Origin: Pseudoneurospora amorphoporcata
Lineage: Eukaryota > Ascomycota > Sordariomycetes > Sordariales > Sordariaceae
NCBI GenBank assembly: GCA_033297205.1
Contig: MU859202.1
Span: 1 to 64,000 of the forward strand
Direction of reading: 5' to 3'
Length of the DNA stretch: 64,000 nt
A program made the translations under genes and the position numbers. The first letter of the stretch is position 1, and each line of letters begins with the position of its first letter. The notes beneath the pieces are model-generated. The model saw nothing but the letters and a program-made list of their open reading frames with translations. It searched no databases and was not told the DNA's origin. Below, one piece after another: positions 48,077 through 57,046 of the stretch.

Positions 48077-48593
48077 TGAGTCATTGCGACCCCATCCCAG
48101 TCAATTCGGCGATAGTTTGATGCCGGTCTTGTTGGTGATCTTCAAAATCCCCTCGTTTTTGACCTGTCTGCGTCTGACTCAAACTGGGAAGCTCTTTGCT
48201 GATGCTGTGTTCTTGACTTTTTCTCCTCGGCAACTCCCCCAAAATGCTCACATGCTTCGCTATATCCCCATGTCAATAAGCCGCCTGCGAGAAGGATACT
48301 TTGACTCACGCACCGAATTTCGACGGCTGTAGAACCGGAACCCTACTGATATCAGCTTGCTAGCTCACAAGCCAAATTTTACACTACTGACCCCATCCTA
48401 TGATCTCACAGTACTTCGGGGGTCCATACTATTCTGGAAAGCTTATTCCATTTCCCCTCATGTCCCTGGGTCAACATGGGTGACCAGCGCACATGGAGTT
48501 CGGAGGTGTGGTTGGTGGACTCTTGAGGCTTCCACTTGGTGTAAGTCAAGACCTCTCATTGGGGAAATGCTACCCATTCTGAGCTGTGACTCA
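48077..48593. promoter_or_regulatory. Cluster of four further TGASTCA sites
   Basis: Perfect TGAGTCA at 48077-48083 and TGACTCA at 48175-48181, 48302-48308 and 48587-48593. They lie 1.05-1.57 kb from the arg-3 start and 0.67-1.19 kb from the start of the divergent DUF1746 gene. One such heptamer is expected about every 8 kb by chance, so four within 520 bp is well above background. They could act on either neighbour or on an unannotated transcript. Confidence 0.5.
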
Positions 48594-49266
48594 GAAAACA
48601 AGACTGGGCATCCAGTGCGAGTCCATCTCCAAAAACCGATGCCAGATTCCCCTTTTTGGAGACACCCATGATGTCAAGTCCGTCAACCCAAGACGCGGTT
48701 GGCACATGGCCAAATCCAGACACAGCGCGTTGCTGTTGGGTTGGGGATCCCCAAGTGCCAGGCCGGGCTCTGTGGGAGCGGGGGAACCCCACGCAAGTTC
48801 ACGCTTGCAAGTTGCTGGCCGGGCGGGCCCCGTCCCCCGCCAGCCCAAGTACGTGGATCCCGGCGAAGGAGCAGCCGCCCGACGGCGGGGACCGGACATC
48901 TGCCAGCTGGGAGGTCTTGGCACTCTTTCAAAATGCCAAGCTCGCTCAGCACAGACCGTCCCTTCGTATTCAGGCAGGGAGGGGCATCTCAATGGCAGGC
49001 AGGCTACAGCACCACCGCATCCTTGGCGACGTCGATGATAGCTGCCCATCGAATGCGTCGCGGATTCTCAACTCGTTGCTTCCATTCTCCGTGATCATCA
49101 TATTGCCTTCTTCTCCTACTTGATGGATACTCTGTTTGTTGACCTCGTCCATTTCAATCAATCATACGCCCAGATATGTGAGGCTTAAACAGTCGTTGAA
49201 GCTTTATCACAACAGCTCTTTAATGCGCCAGCCATCACTCTCCTCCTTCTCACATCACGGCGAGCT

Positions 49267-50412
49267 ATGAACGATGATTCCGAGCCGAGCTTCACGGCCC
49301 GGCAGCAGCAGCGCATCCCGCCACACAGTTCAGATGGCGGAAGCAGCCGGCGCAATCCTGTCGACGAGCAATCCCCCGAGCTGAACAGCAGCGCTCAAGA
49401 TGATGATGACCAGATGTCACGGCAGGAGAGGCGCAAAGCGGGCCTCAAGAAGAAGCTTCAGTTCATGAGCCACCTCCAGGGGAATCTCGACATGATCTTC
49501 TTTGCCTATCTCTGCACATTATACTATATGGAGTACGAAAAGAACCTATTTCTACCTGGTCACATTTACAAGCATGACGTGATTGCTGACGATTATCTTA
49601 ATTCCTCTTTCCGTTACAGATGTTCCTTTCTCCGTCTATTCGTACGCATCATTCCACACTTCATGTTCATCACCCCGAAAGAGGGCCCCGTCCTTTTACC
49701 GGCCGAACGTCCCCATGTCTTCGCCATCCTCGGGCCGAACTTGGTATGCATCCTCGCACATATCATCTCTGCGCTACCGACCGCCGGCGAAGCGACGCGC
49801 GGCTATTTACACGGGGGCGTGATCGTTGACTTTGTCGGGCAGAAGCCACCAACCACGAGGCTATGTCTGTTATTCTTCGATGCGATGATACTGGCTGTTC
49901 AGTGCTTGATGTTGGCGATCCATACGGAGCGGGAGAATCTGCGCAAGGTTGTGAACCCCTCATTACAACCTCTCTGGTCTGGGCCTGGCCAAGCTGGACA
50001 GCAGGCGGGGACGCCGGGTACCCAGCCGGAGGCGATCCAGACTTTGGATGCAGAAGAGCGCGGCGTGAACAGGGAAGACGAGATCGCGCTAGGCGATGGA
50101 GACGGGAACGAAAGAGATCTCCCAGTGGGAGAAAACCGTGGTGGTCAGGAGCAGGATGATGAACGGCGGCTGGGGGCCAACTACTCTCCAGCATCGGCCG
50201 GCATAGACTTGTTTGACGTTATGAGGTCAGGCAATGCCAGTGTGGGTAGCTTTCATCCAATACACGCTATACGGACAGTGGGGAATGATTACCAGACCGC
50301 TGCGGCTTACACAGTTCAGAGCCTTGGGTTTCATGCGGCCGTCGTTGCTGGTAACCGGGGAGTTAGAGGGATTGCTGGGATTGCGAATAGAGCGGCCGGA
50401 CGAGGGACATGA
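49267..50412 (+). CDS. DUF1746 (Dsc4-like) ER membrane protein
   Basis: Proposed exons 49267-49532 and 49620-50412 give 352 residues. The 87-nt intron (GTACGA...GCTGAC...TTACAG) has a length divisible by three and no in-frame stop, so an unspliced reading is also open. Splicing joins LYYME to CSFLRLFVRI, which matches the uninterrupted conserved core of DUF1746 proteins as I know it. The core (about 60-200) holds three or four hydrophobic segments and the conserved GEATRGYLHGG...DFVGQ motif; the ends are polar and low-complexity. In fission yeast this domain occurs in Dsc4, a subunit of the Golgi/ER Dsc E3 ligase that activates SREBP; whether this protein has that role is inferred. It ends 116 bp from the convergent rcl1 stop. 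Confidence 0.8.
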   Translation: MNDDSEPSFTARQQQRIPPHSSDGGSSRRNPVDEQSPELNSSAQDDDDQMSRQERRKAGLKKKLQFMSHLQGNLDMIFFAYLCTLYYMEYEKNLFLPGHIYKHDVIADDYLNSSFRYRCSFLRLFVRIIPHFMFITPKEGPVLLPAERPHVFAILGPNLVCILAHIISALPTAGEATRGYLHGGVIVDFVGQKPPTTRLCLLFFDAMILAVQCLMLAIHTERENLRKVVNPSLQPLWSGPGQAGQQAGTPGTQPEAIQTLDAEERGVNREDEIALGDGDGNERDLPVGENRGGQEQDDERRLGANYSPASAGIDLFDVMRSGNASVGSFHPIHAIRTVGNDYQTAAAYTVQSLGFHAAVVAGNRGVRGIAGIANRAAGRGT

Positions 50413-50528
50413 CGGAGAAACATTTGTACAGACTAATACTTAGCGCCGAAACCAACCAAAGCGTGCATCAAAATAATGAACTGAGCTTGAACAAGCAACA
50501 ACACAGAAAGCATCCGATTTATAAATCT

Positions 50529-51749
50529 TCACGCTACCTTCCTTCCCACATTACCAACGCCCGTACCCTTGACCGAGACTACCAGATCAGTCGTCTCCCC
50601 GTCGTCATCGACATCTCTTATGCCCCAGCTGGCCGCTCCGAACTTCTTCAAGTCACGTGCTAGCCCTATTGTCTCCTCCCTGGCTAGTACTTCCCTGCCT
50701 AACCTTAGGCGGCCCACATCTTCCGATCCCATTGCCATTAGTGTAAGCAACGTCGGTGCCGACACATTGCTGACGCAACCTCCCTGTGCAATAACCTCCA
50801 GCAGCTGGTACGCGCACCTCGCGCCGATATCCTCGGGCACGACCCCACCCTCGGGCGGCGCCACCACATCGGCCGAGTATAACACGCCGTCCGCGCTCGA
50901 CTCCGCCACCAAGCTGAGGCCAAAACCGATACCGATCTTCTTCTTGGCGCCGTTCTTGTCGCCGACCAGCGGCGCTGGGTCGTACTGCGCCGCCACGTGC
51001 ACGTCCGAGACTAGCTGGTTGAGCACGCCGCGCGCCGCCGTGATCATGCGGTTGTTGTGGGACGCCGACACGCCCGTGCAGTACGCCACGCCGCGGATCC
51101 TCCGTATCCTTCCCGGGCGACGGTTGAGGTGCAGTGTCTTGGGCAGGCGGACCTGGCTGGCGAAGCGGAGCTCGACGACACCACCGCCGCCGCGGCCGCC
51201 AGGACCGGAGCACGAGCGCGAGAGCACGCGCAGCTCGATGCGCGCGGGAGGGATGCCGAACATGCCGTACAGCGGGAGCACAGCGGTGCGGAAAGAGTCG
51301 ACTGAGATGTCGCCGGTCAGGTGGGTGGCCGAGGTGATGACGCCGGGGCCGGTGAACCGGACGTTCATGTGGGCTTTGGAGAAGGGCGCGAGGAGGGCGA
51401 GCGGGAGGAGGAAGTAGGTGATTCCCCGGGTGTTGTTGGCGGGAAGGGTGTGCTCAACTACATCGCCGACGGCGCCGGCATTAACGCCCGCGACGGTGCC
51501 AGTGATCAGGCCGGGCTGGTATGTGATGGTGGTGCCCGAGTACGAGACATCGATGACGGAGCCGTTGGTGATAGCCTCAATCAAACGCAAGAACGAGACT
51601 TCGTGGGGGGCGAGACCCGGGTGTGTGGCCGAGCTGCTGCGGATCTTGGAGATGTGAACCGGGCGGCCGGTGAGGGTAGAGAGAACGATCCGTTCCGTGA
51701 AGGCACGGTGGCCCGTGAAGCGAATGAAGTCGGTTTTCTCGCCCGACAT
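50529..51749 (-). CDS. rcl1: Rcl1, RNA 3'-terminal phosphate cyclase-like protein
   Basis: A single exon of 406 residues. The start at 51749 (MSGEKTDFIRFTGHRAF) matches the family start; the open frame extends 68 codons upstream but has no ATG there. The RTC-like fold shows the cyclase family segments SSSATHPGLAPHEVSFLRL and PAFRP-like GYG-type loops, including RGVAYCTGVSASHNNRM. Rcl1 lacks cyclase activity and works in the nucleolus with Bms1 in the SSU processome, where it is needed for early cleavage of pre-rRNA at site A2. A Gly-rich insert (SGPGGRGGGG) makes it longer than yeast Rcl1. It shares a 605-bp divergent region with the PPR gene. Confidence 0.95.
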   Translation of the reverse strand: MSGEKTDFIRFTGHRAFTERIVLSTLTGRPVHISKIRSSSATHPGLAPHEVSFLRLIEAITNGSVIDVSYSGTTITYQPGLITGTVAGVNAGAVGDVVEHTLPANNTRGITYFLLPLALLAPFSKAHMNVRFTGPGVITSATHLTGDISVDSFRTAVLPLYGMFGIPPARIELRVLSRSCSGPGGRGGGGVVELRFASQVRLPKTLHLNRRPGRIRRIRGVAYCTGVSASHNNRMITAARGVLNQLVSDVHVAAQYDPAPLVGDKNGAKKKIGIGFGLSLVAESSADGVLYSADVVAPPEGGVVPEDIGARCAYQLLEVIAQGGCVSNVSAPTLLTLMAMGSEDVGRLRLGREVLAREETIGLARDLKKFGAASWGIRDVDDDGETTDLVVSVKGTGVGNVGRKVA

Positions 51750-52354
51750 GGTGGCGGTTGCGCGATGGTTCGTTTGACGCTGTCCTGAGCTAATTCGCGT
51801 GAAGGTGTAAATTCTGGACTCGTGGGATTTTCGTAGGCGATCGCGCCCCAATTCGTTGGGCGGGTATCGGTGTTGATGGAGTAGTTCTAATGGGTATGTC
51901 GCGGTTTTGATAGAATTTGTTATGGACTGAAAGCTCCTTTGGGAGCGCTGCAAGTGTCCCGTTCCAATGCGTTTTTCTCCAGAAATTTTGGAGGATCCCG
52001 CTGTTTCTGCCGGGCGGTGAGACGATACCAGGATACTTAACGCTTATCAACAAGAGCTTGCGCGCCGATAAGAACCCTCTGCAGGGGCCGATAAGAAAAA
52101 AGTCACAGCGGCAGCAAGCGCTGGAATGGTGGGGCCGATGATGGCCATTGTTTCTAGGTCTAGGGCGTGCTGCTGTAGGACAAAGTGCCGCCGGCTTTTT
52201 CCATCACGGAAAGTTGACAAAACACGTCCAAACTTCCGCAGTCCTAGAACTAGCGTCCACTTTCTCCAATTTTCTCACTGTTCTTCATGATTACCTTCGT
52301 TCTTTCTTGTATACTGCCTTGAACCGCCCGACGAGCGAAGCCACGACATCACCG
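51750..52354. other. Divergent promoter, rcl1 / PPR gene
   Basis: 605 bp between start codons. On the + strand, a small upstream ORF (ATG at 52287, 11 codons, ending TGA) precedes the PPR start and could affect its translation if transcribed. No other gene is visible. Confidence 0.55.
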
Positions 52355-54859
52355 ATGCCTCCCCGAACATTTGCGCTTGATTTGAGTCGAACGAGCAGCT
52401 ATGTTTGCCAGTCCTGCATCGCCAGTATAGGACGAGCCCGCCCAAATCCACAGCCATGGCTAGCGAGAAATGCCTCGAATGCGGCTCGCGCCGCTCGCCG
52501 ACAACGTGCGCCGATGACAACTAAGCAGATGGAGGAAGAGCAGCAACAGAGGTTCCAAGAAGCCCTTCTACGGGAGGCGCAAAAGGGCGAGCCTACCGAC
52601 ATCGACGAACAAGGTGCGACCGAACCCCTCTCGGTTAACTACTTCAATGAGGAGACCGAAGGGCAATACCGACAATTGCGCGACGGTGCCGAGTTTGGTG
52701 CCGTCAGTGGCGGAATCGACAGCGAGATCTCCGAGGCCATCAATGACTTGGAGCAGAAGATGGTTCAGACGATACAAATGCTCGACAGCTTGGAGAAGGT
52801 CGGGGGTTCCGAACAGGACAAGGCCGAGGAGCTACGAAGACAGTTCAAGAGAATTCTCAGGGACAAATACAAGGGGAAGACGGGTCCGGAAGGCGAGTCA
52901 TACGGCGTCCTGCGCATTCCAGGCTTCACCGGAGTGCGGCAGCGAGCCGTCGCCAACCTAAACTCCTTCCTTGCGCGCGACAGCGTTGTCAAGGGCGGCG
53001 TGCCCAAGCCAAGGGATCTTTTCGACTGCTGGAAGTACTACTCTGCAGCACGGAGTTCATTAGCCACTCAATGGAGCAACGTGCCCCGAGAGGTCTGGGA
53101 TTTTCTGTGGATGGTTTTGTCCCACGAAGGGGGAGGCGTAGAAAACCCGAACCGGATGCATCACATGTACATTCTTGCGAAGGACATGCAAGCTGCGGGG
53201 GTGGTGCTGAGAGACTCGCAACAGCTTCTTGCGATCGAAGCCATGTTCCTCGAAGGCTGGCAGGATGAGGCTATCGAAGCTTGGAAGAAGGCTGTGGCCA
53301 CCATTGGTTCCAAACCAGAAACATTCAAAGGGTATTATGAGCTGGGAGTACGCATGTGCAGTCTCCACGGAGACACCGACCGCGCAATGAGAGCTGCGGA
53401 TACTCTTCTCAGGTCCTCGGAATCACCGAACCCTCGCATTATGATACCCATCGTCCGGGCTTTGGCAGCAAAGGTGGGAAGCGCCGAGGAGGCATGGGAG
53501 GTGTACAAGGATATGCGATCGCTTCTTGGAGACACCATGCAGATCGAGGACTACGATGAAGTTATCGCAGCCTTCTTGGCGGTAAATCACGTCGAGCATG
53601 CCCTGCAGGCATTTGTCGACATGATGTTCTCGGGCCCCATGGATATTCGTGGCAAGACAAGACTGCCGACTATCGTTGGCAACCACTTCTTCCTCGGCAA
53701 GTGGTTGAAGAGGTTAATAGGAGCAGGAGATCTCGACGGAGCGTATAAGGTGGTTACGTTCCTACAAAATAAGGGAGTCGCCGCCTCGCCCATCCAGCTC
53801 AACGGCCTGATCGGCGCTTGGCTCAGGACAGAAACTGCCGATAACGTGGAGAAGGCTGACCAGTTGGCTTGGGCCATGATCAAAGCCCGTCTGGACTTTG
53901 TTGACCTGCGTCGGCGAACTGCCGCAATGGATCGACCAATTCGGCTCGTACCTCGCGACGGAGAACCGACACCGGATGACTATGTTTGCACTACAAGAGC
54001 CACGGTCGAGACCTTCTCCCTTCTTGCCGAAAACTACAGTGTTCGTGGCCTACACGACGACCTAGAAGAACTGTGGACAGCATTCGAGATGGCAGAACTT
54101 GGGCCCAACAGCTACATGATAAACCAGATCATCAAGTCGTATACCGAGAGCAAGGGGCCTCAGAAGGCCATCGATTTCTACGAGCAAATGACCAAGATAC
54201 GGCACGTGCGTCCTGATGCGCACACCTTCATCGCTCTTTACAACACACTCTCGGTAAACCGCGTGGTAAAGCGAGACAGCAAACTGTCAGCAGATGACGC
54301 CGTCATCGGCCGGCAATTCTTCCAGGACCTGGTCAAGATGGATTGGAAGTTCGACTCGGTCGACGAGTACACCTACCTCCCCCGCGCTGTTCTCTTCTCC
54401 ATGCTCAAGGCTAAGGATCATGCCGGCATGATTGTCGCTGCCCGAACGATGAAGGAACTGTTCAACTACTCGCCGCCCGAGCAGCTGCTCATCGAGCTGG
54501 CGGCGGGAACCGCTACGCTCCGAGTTCAGAGCAAGCGCAACATGGACCGTATCATGGAGGCCAGCAGACTCATAGAAAGCTTGATCCGGAAACACACGCA
54601 AGTTTTTGCCGACCTTGGAGGCGATCCTGCCAAGATGACGACGCAGGAGAAGGAGAACCAGCTTTGTGCCGTGTTTGAGGAGCTGGTCCTGGTCAAGGCG
54701 CATGCCGCGAACGCGGAGAGGAGTGCCGTGAACAATATCCTTGCCCAGGCCGCCGAGGAGATGGGCGTGTTCGACATTGTGTTCATGAGGGATCCGGCGG
54801 TGATTCGGAAGCACAGGAAGGTGATGAAGAATAAGGATGCTGAAGATGATGTCGACTGA
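52355..54859 (+). CDS. Mitochondrial pentatricopeptide-repeat (PPR) protein
   Basis: A single exon of 834 residues from the first in-frame ATG at 52355; the frame is open for 69 codons upstream, but without an ATG. The N-terminus (MPPRTFALDLSRTSSYV... to about 50) is Arg/Ser-rich and acid-poor, as in mitochondrial targeting peptides. A helical region with a coiled-coil stretch (about 105-165) follows. From about 225 to 740 there are repeated paired helices of the PPR type, for example the units around NSYMINQIIKSYTESKGPQ and PDAHTFIALYNTLS. PPR proteins bind organelle RNA and act in its processing, stability or translation. I cannot assign the target RNA or a named orthologue. Confidence 0.8.
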   Translation: MPPRTFALDLSRTSSYVCQSCIASIGRARPNPQPWLARNASNAARAARRQRAPMTTKQMEEEQQQRFQEALLREAQKGEPTDIDEQGATEPLSVNYFNEETEGQYRQLRDGAEFGAVSGGIDSEISEAINDLEQKMVQTIQMLDSLEKVGGSEQDKAEELRRQFKRILRDKYKGKTGPEGESYGVLRIPGFTGVRQRAVANLNSFLARDSVVKGGVPKPRDLFDCWKYYSAARSSLATQWSNVPREVWDFLWMVLSHEGGGVENPNRMHHMYILAKDMQAAGVVLRDSQQLLAIEAMFLEGWQDEAIEAWKKAVATIGSKPETFKGYYELGVRMCSLHGDTDRAMRAADTLLRSSESPNPRIMIPIVRALAAKVGSAEEAWEVYKDMRSLLGDTMQIEDYDEVIAAFLAVNHVEHALQAFVDMMFSGPMDIRGKTRLPTIVGNHFFLGKWLKRLIGAGDLDGAYKVVTFLQNKGVAASPIQLNGLIGAWLRTETADNVEKADQLAWAMIKARLDFVDLRRRTAAMDRPIRLVPRDGEPTPDDYVCTTRATVETFSLLAENYSVRGLHDDLEELWTAFEMAELGPNSYMINQIIKSYTESKGPQKAIDFYEQMTKIRHVRPDAHTFIALYNTLSVNRVVKRDSKLSADDAVIGRQFFQDLVKMDWKFDSVDEYTYLPRAVLFSMLKAKDHAGMIVAARTMKELFNYSPPEQLLIELAAGTATLRVQSKRNMDRIMEASRLIESLIRKHTQVFADLGGDPAKMTTQEKENQLCAVFEELVLVKAHAANAERSAVNNILAQAAEEMGVFDIVFMRDPAVIRKHRKVMKNKDAEDDVD

Positions 54860-55051
54860 GAATGGTCTCATGTACAACACGACGTAAAAATGTAACATAA
54901 AGTACAATACAATACCCCGCGAAAGCGCCCATCGCTTCTTTGGATACTCACAGTACAATCATTATATGGTATCAACTTGTCATTGTGAATGGCATTGGCC
55001 AATTCGATTGCTTTGCAAGACTGGATAAAACCGTGTATGCAACCTGTTTGT

Positions 55052-56302
55052 TTAATCATGTTCCTCCTCCGTCAAGCCAGGGCACCCATCCATCTCCGCA
55101 TCCTCGTACTTAGCCTTACACCAAAAGCAATAATGATGCTTCTCGCGCATGTACTGCACCAAGCGCCGCAGCCGCTCGTCAGGGTTAAGAGCGTTGAACT
55201 CATCTAGCTCTGCATCCTCTTCGTCAAGATCCTCTGCCATTACATACGTGTTCCATGGCTTATGAACGGTGGCAATATCCTTACCCAGAGCATGCTTACC
55301 GTCCATATCCAGCTCATCGTCGACATATGTAGGCAATCGCGCAGAGGAAAGCATACTGCTCTGCTCCAGGTCATACCGCATCCTACGCTCGCGCTCGGCC
55401 TCCTCGCGGGAGCGGACGAGGCCGCGGTAGACTACCGGGATGAACCGTAGGGGCCGGGACGAACTGGCACCAGTCTTCTTCCTCCCCCTCTTCTTCTCTC
55501 GAGAATCGCTGCCATGTTCGCTCTCGTCCTCCCCACTGTCAGTCCGCCCCTCAAGTTTCTGCACCTCCCCCTCACCACCCATCCTATCACCCACCTCATC
55601 CCCATAATCCTCATCCATACCCTCCGCCACCTTCTGCGCCGCATAAACCTGCCTCTCCAGCCTGGCCTCCTCCCTCTCCCTCCTCACCCGTTCACGATAG
55701 CCTTCCTCGTCCACCCTTGCCTTCTTGGCCATCTCGCCGGCCGCCTCCGCCGCCTCCTGCATCTTGCGCTTCCGCTCGCTCTCCAGCCCGATACCCTCGC
55801 GGCCATCTTTGATGCTGATTTTGATGGGCTCCGTCCGCGCTTCCGATTCAGCTGACTTGGCGCCGAGCGCTGTACCGGGGACGAAGCCCATTTTGGCCAT
55901 CATTGCTAAGCCTTTGCTTTTTGTTGTTATGGGTGGTGCTGCTGCTGCTGGTGGTACTGCTGTTGCAGGCGCCGGTGAAGCTGATGCTGATGGAGAGTGA
56001 GATATTATTTGCGGTGAAGGAGCGACGAGTTTGTCAAATAGAGAAGTCGACAAGGCGGCTTCCCGACGGGCTTCCTCTTCGGCTGCTAGCTCGGCTTTGG
56101 ACTTGACGCGGCCGCGGATTTCACCTTCGCGTTGGAGACGGAGGCGGCGCTGGAGGGAGGTCTCGATTGGCTTTCCACTTTTGCTTTTTCTGGAGGTTGT
56201 GAAGGTGGGTTCGTCGGTGAAGCTCATTTTCATGTAGTCATCTTCGGAGTCGGAATCGGCTGCCGCGCCCTTGGTGGAGGGGTCTTTGGTTGTTGATGAC
56301 AT
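55052..56302 (-). CDS. G-patch protein, CMG1/GPATCH11-like
   Basis: A single exon of 416 residues. A G-patch-type segment (about 128-172) carries the characteristic spacing KGLAMMAKMGFVPGTALG...EPIKISIKDGREGIG. A charged coiled-coil region (about 175-300) follows, and the C-terminal DUF4187 domain (about 360-415) holds a C-x2-C pair (HYCFWCKAKY) and the ending C-P-G-L-T-E-E-E-H-D that is typical of this family. G-patch proteins activate DEAH helicases, and GPATCH11-type proteins are linked to RNA processing; no direct role is known to me here. The N-terminus is acidic, and an Ala/Pro-rich insert lies at about 105-127. The gene converges on the PPR gene, with 192 bp between stops. Confidence 0.85.
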   Translation of the reverse strand: MSSTTKDPSTKGAAADSDSEDDYMKMSFTDEPTFTTSRKSKSGKPIETSLQRRLRLQREGEIRGRVKSKAELAAEEEARREAALSTSLFDKLVAPSPQIISHSPSASASPAPATAVPPAAAAPPITTKSKGLAMMAKMGFVPGTALGAKSAESEARTEPIKISIKDGREGIGLESERKRKMQEAAEAAGEMAKKARVDEEGYRERVRREREEARLERQVYAAQKVAEGMDEDYGDEVGDRMGGEGEVQKLEGRTDSGEDESEHGSDSREKKRGRKKTGASSSRPLRFIPVVYRGLVRSREEAERERRMRYDLEQSSMLSSARLPTYVDDELDMDGKHALGKDIATVHKPWNTYVMAEDLDEEDAELDEFNALNPDERLRRLVQYMREKHHYCFWCKAKYEDAEMDGCPGLTEEEHD

Positions 56303-57046
56303 TTTGGGTGGGTGGTGAAGTAAGCGTTTGGGCCTGACTGCTGTGTGGCTTGATTGTTAGAGGGTTATTGCGACTTTTCTTTGTGAGTTTTGACGGAAAG
56401 ATGAGGTTCGCCAGGGATGTTGACGTCTTTGGGGAGTGTGATGTTGGGTGCAAGTTTTGGTGGCTGCTACACAAAATTGGTGGGGAATAATTGTCAATAC
56501 GCATTGAGCACGCTTGAGCCGTCCGATCTTGAATTCTACCTCCCACACTCCAAGTATACACAACAGGATTTATCGAAATACCTTGGAATCTACTCATCCG
56601 CACTGGCTTTACCATTCAAGATTACGACTTAACTGAACCCGTCTGAGCTCGATGTTTAACACATACCTTGGCCGCTGTTTCTCCCAGTCCTACAATTGGC
56701 GACTCCGCACAGCCCTTTTTCTCCTTGCTTTTCCCTTTTTTTTTTTTTTTTTTTTTTCCTATATATCTCGAGATTTACTATTCGGTAATTGAACATGCTG
56801 ATACTGGCGATTCATCCCATGATCACCCTATAGCTTCCGAGTGTTGGTGGCCGCCTTAGACACGCAGATCGCCTCGTGGTTCGCCTTTTCCGACACAGTA
56901 TATGAACTTCCTGATACCCCCCCCCTTTCCGCCGATTCCCTTTCTCACAAACACCACCATCTTCCAACATGTCATACCAAGCAGCGCGTTCCTATGACTC
57001 GTAATTACCCAGGCAACACAACGCTAGGGCGTGATACTTGGGTAAG
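56303..57046. other. Divergent promoter, G-patch gene / carboxylesterase
   Basis: 745 bp between start codons, with a T22 run at 56736-56757 and a CACC-rich stretch near 56950. No frame with a domain is visible. Confidence 0.6.

Larger units (their letters stand above)
47024..49266. other. Divergent intergenic region, arg-3 / DUF1746 gene
   Basis: 2243 bp between two start codons. The first 115 bp next to arg-3 form an ATG-free pyrimidine-rich leader. Frames of up to 152 codons at 48586-49123 overlap on both strands and look non-coding. The TGASTCA sites above are the main recognisable signals. A22 at 47785-47806 and a CAACCTC heptamer repeat at 47885-47915 are also present. Confidence 0.6.
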
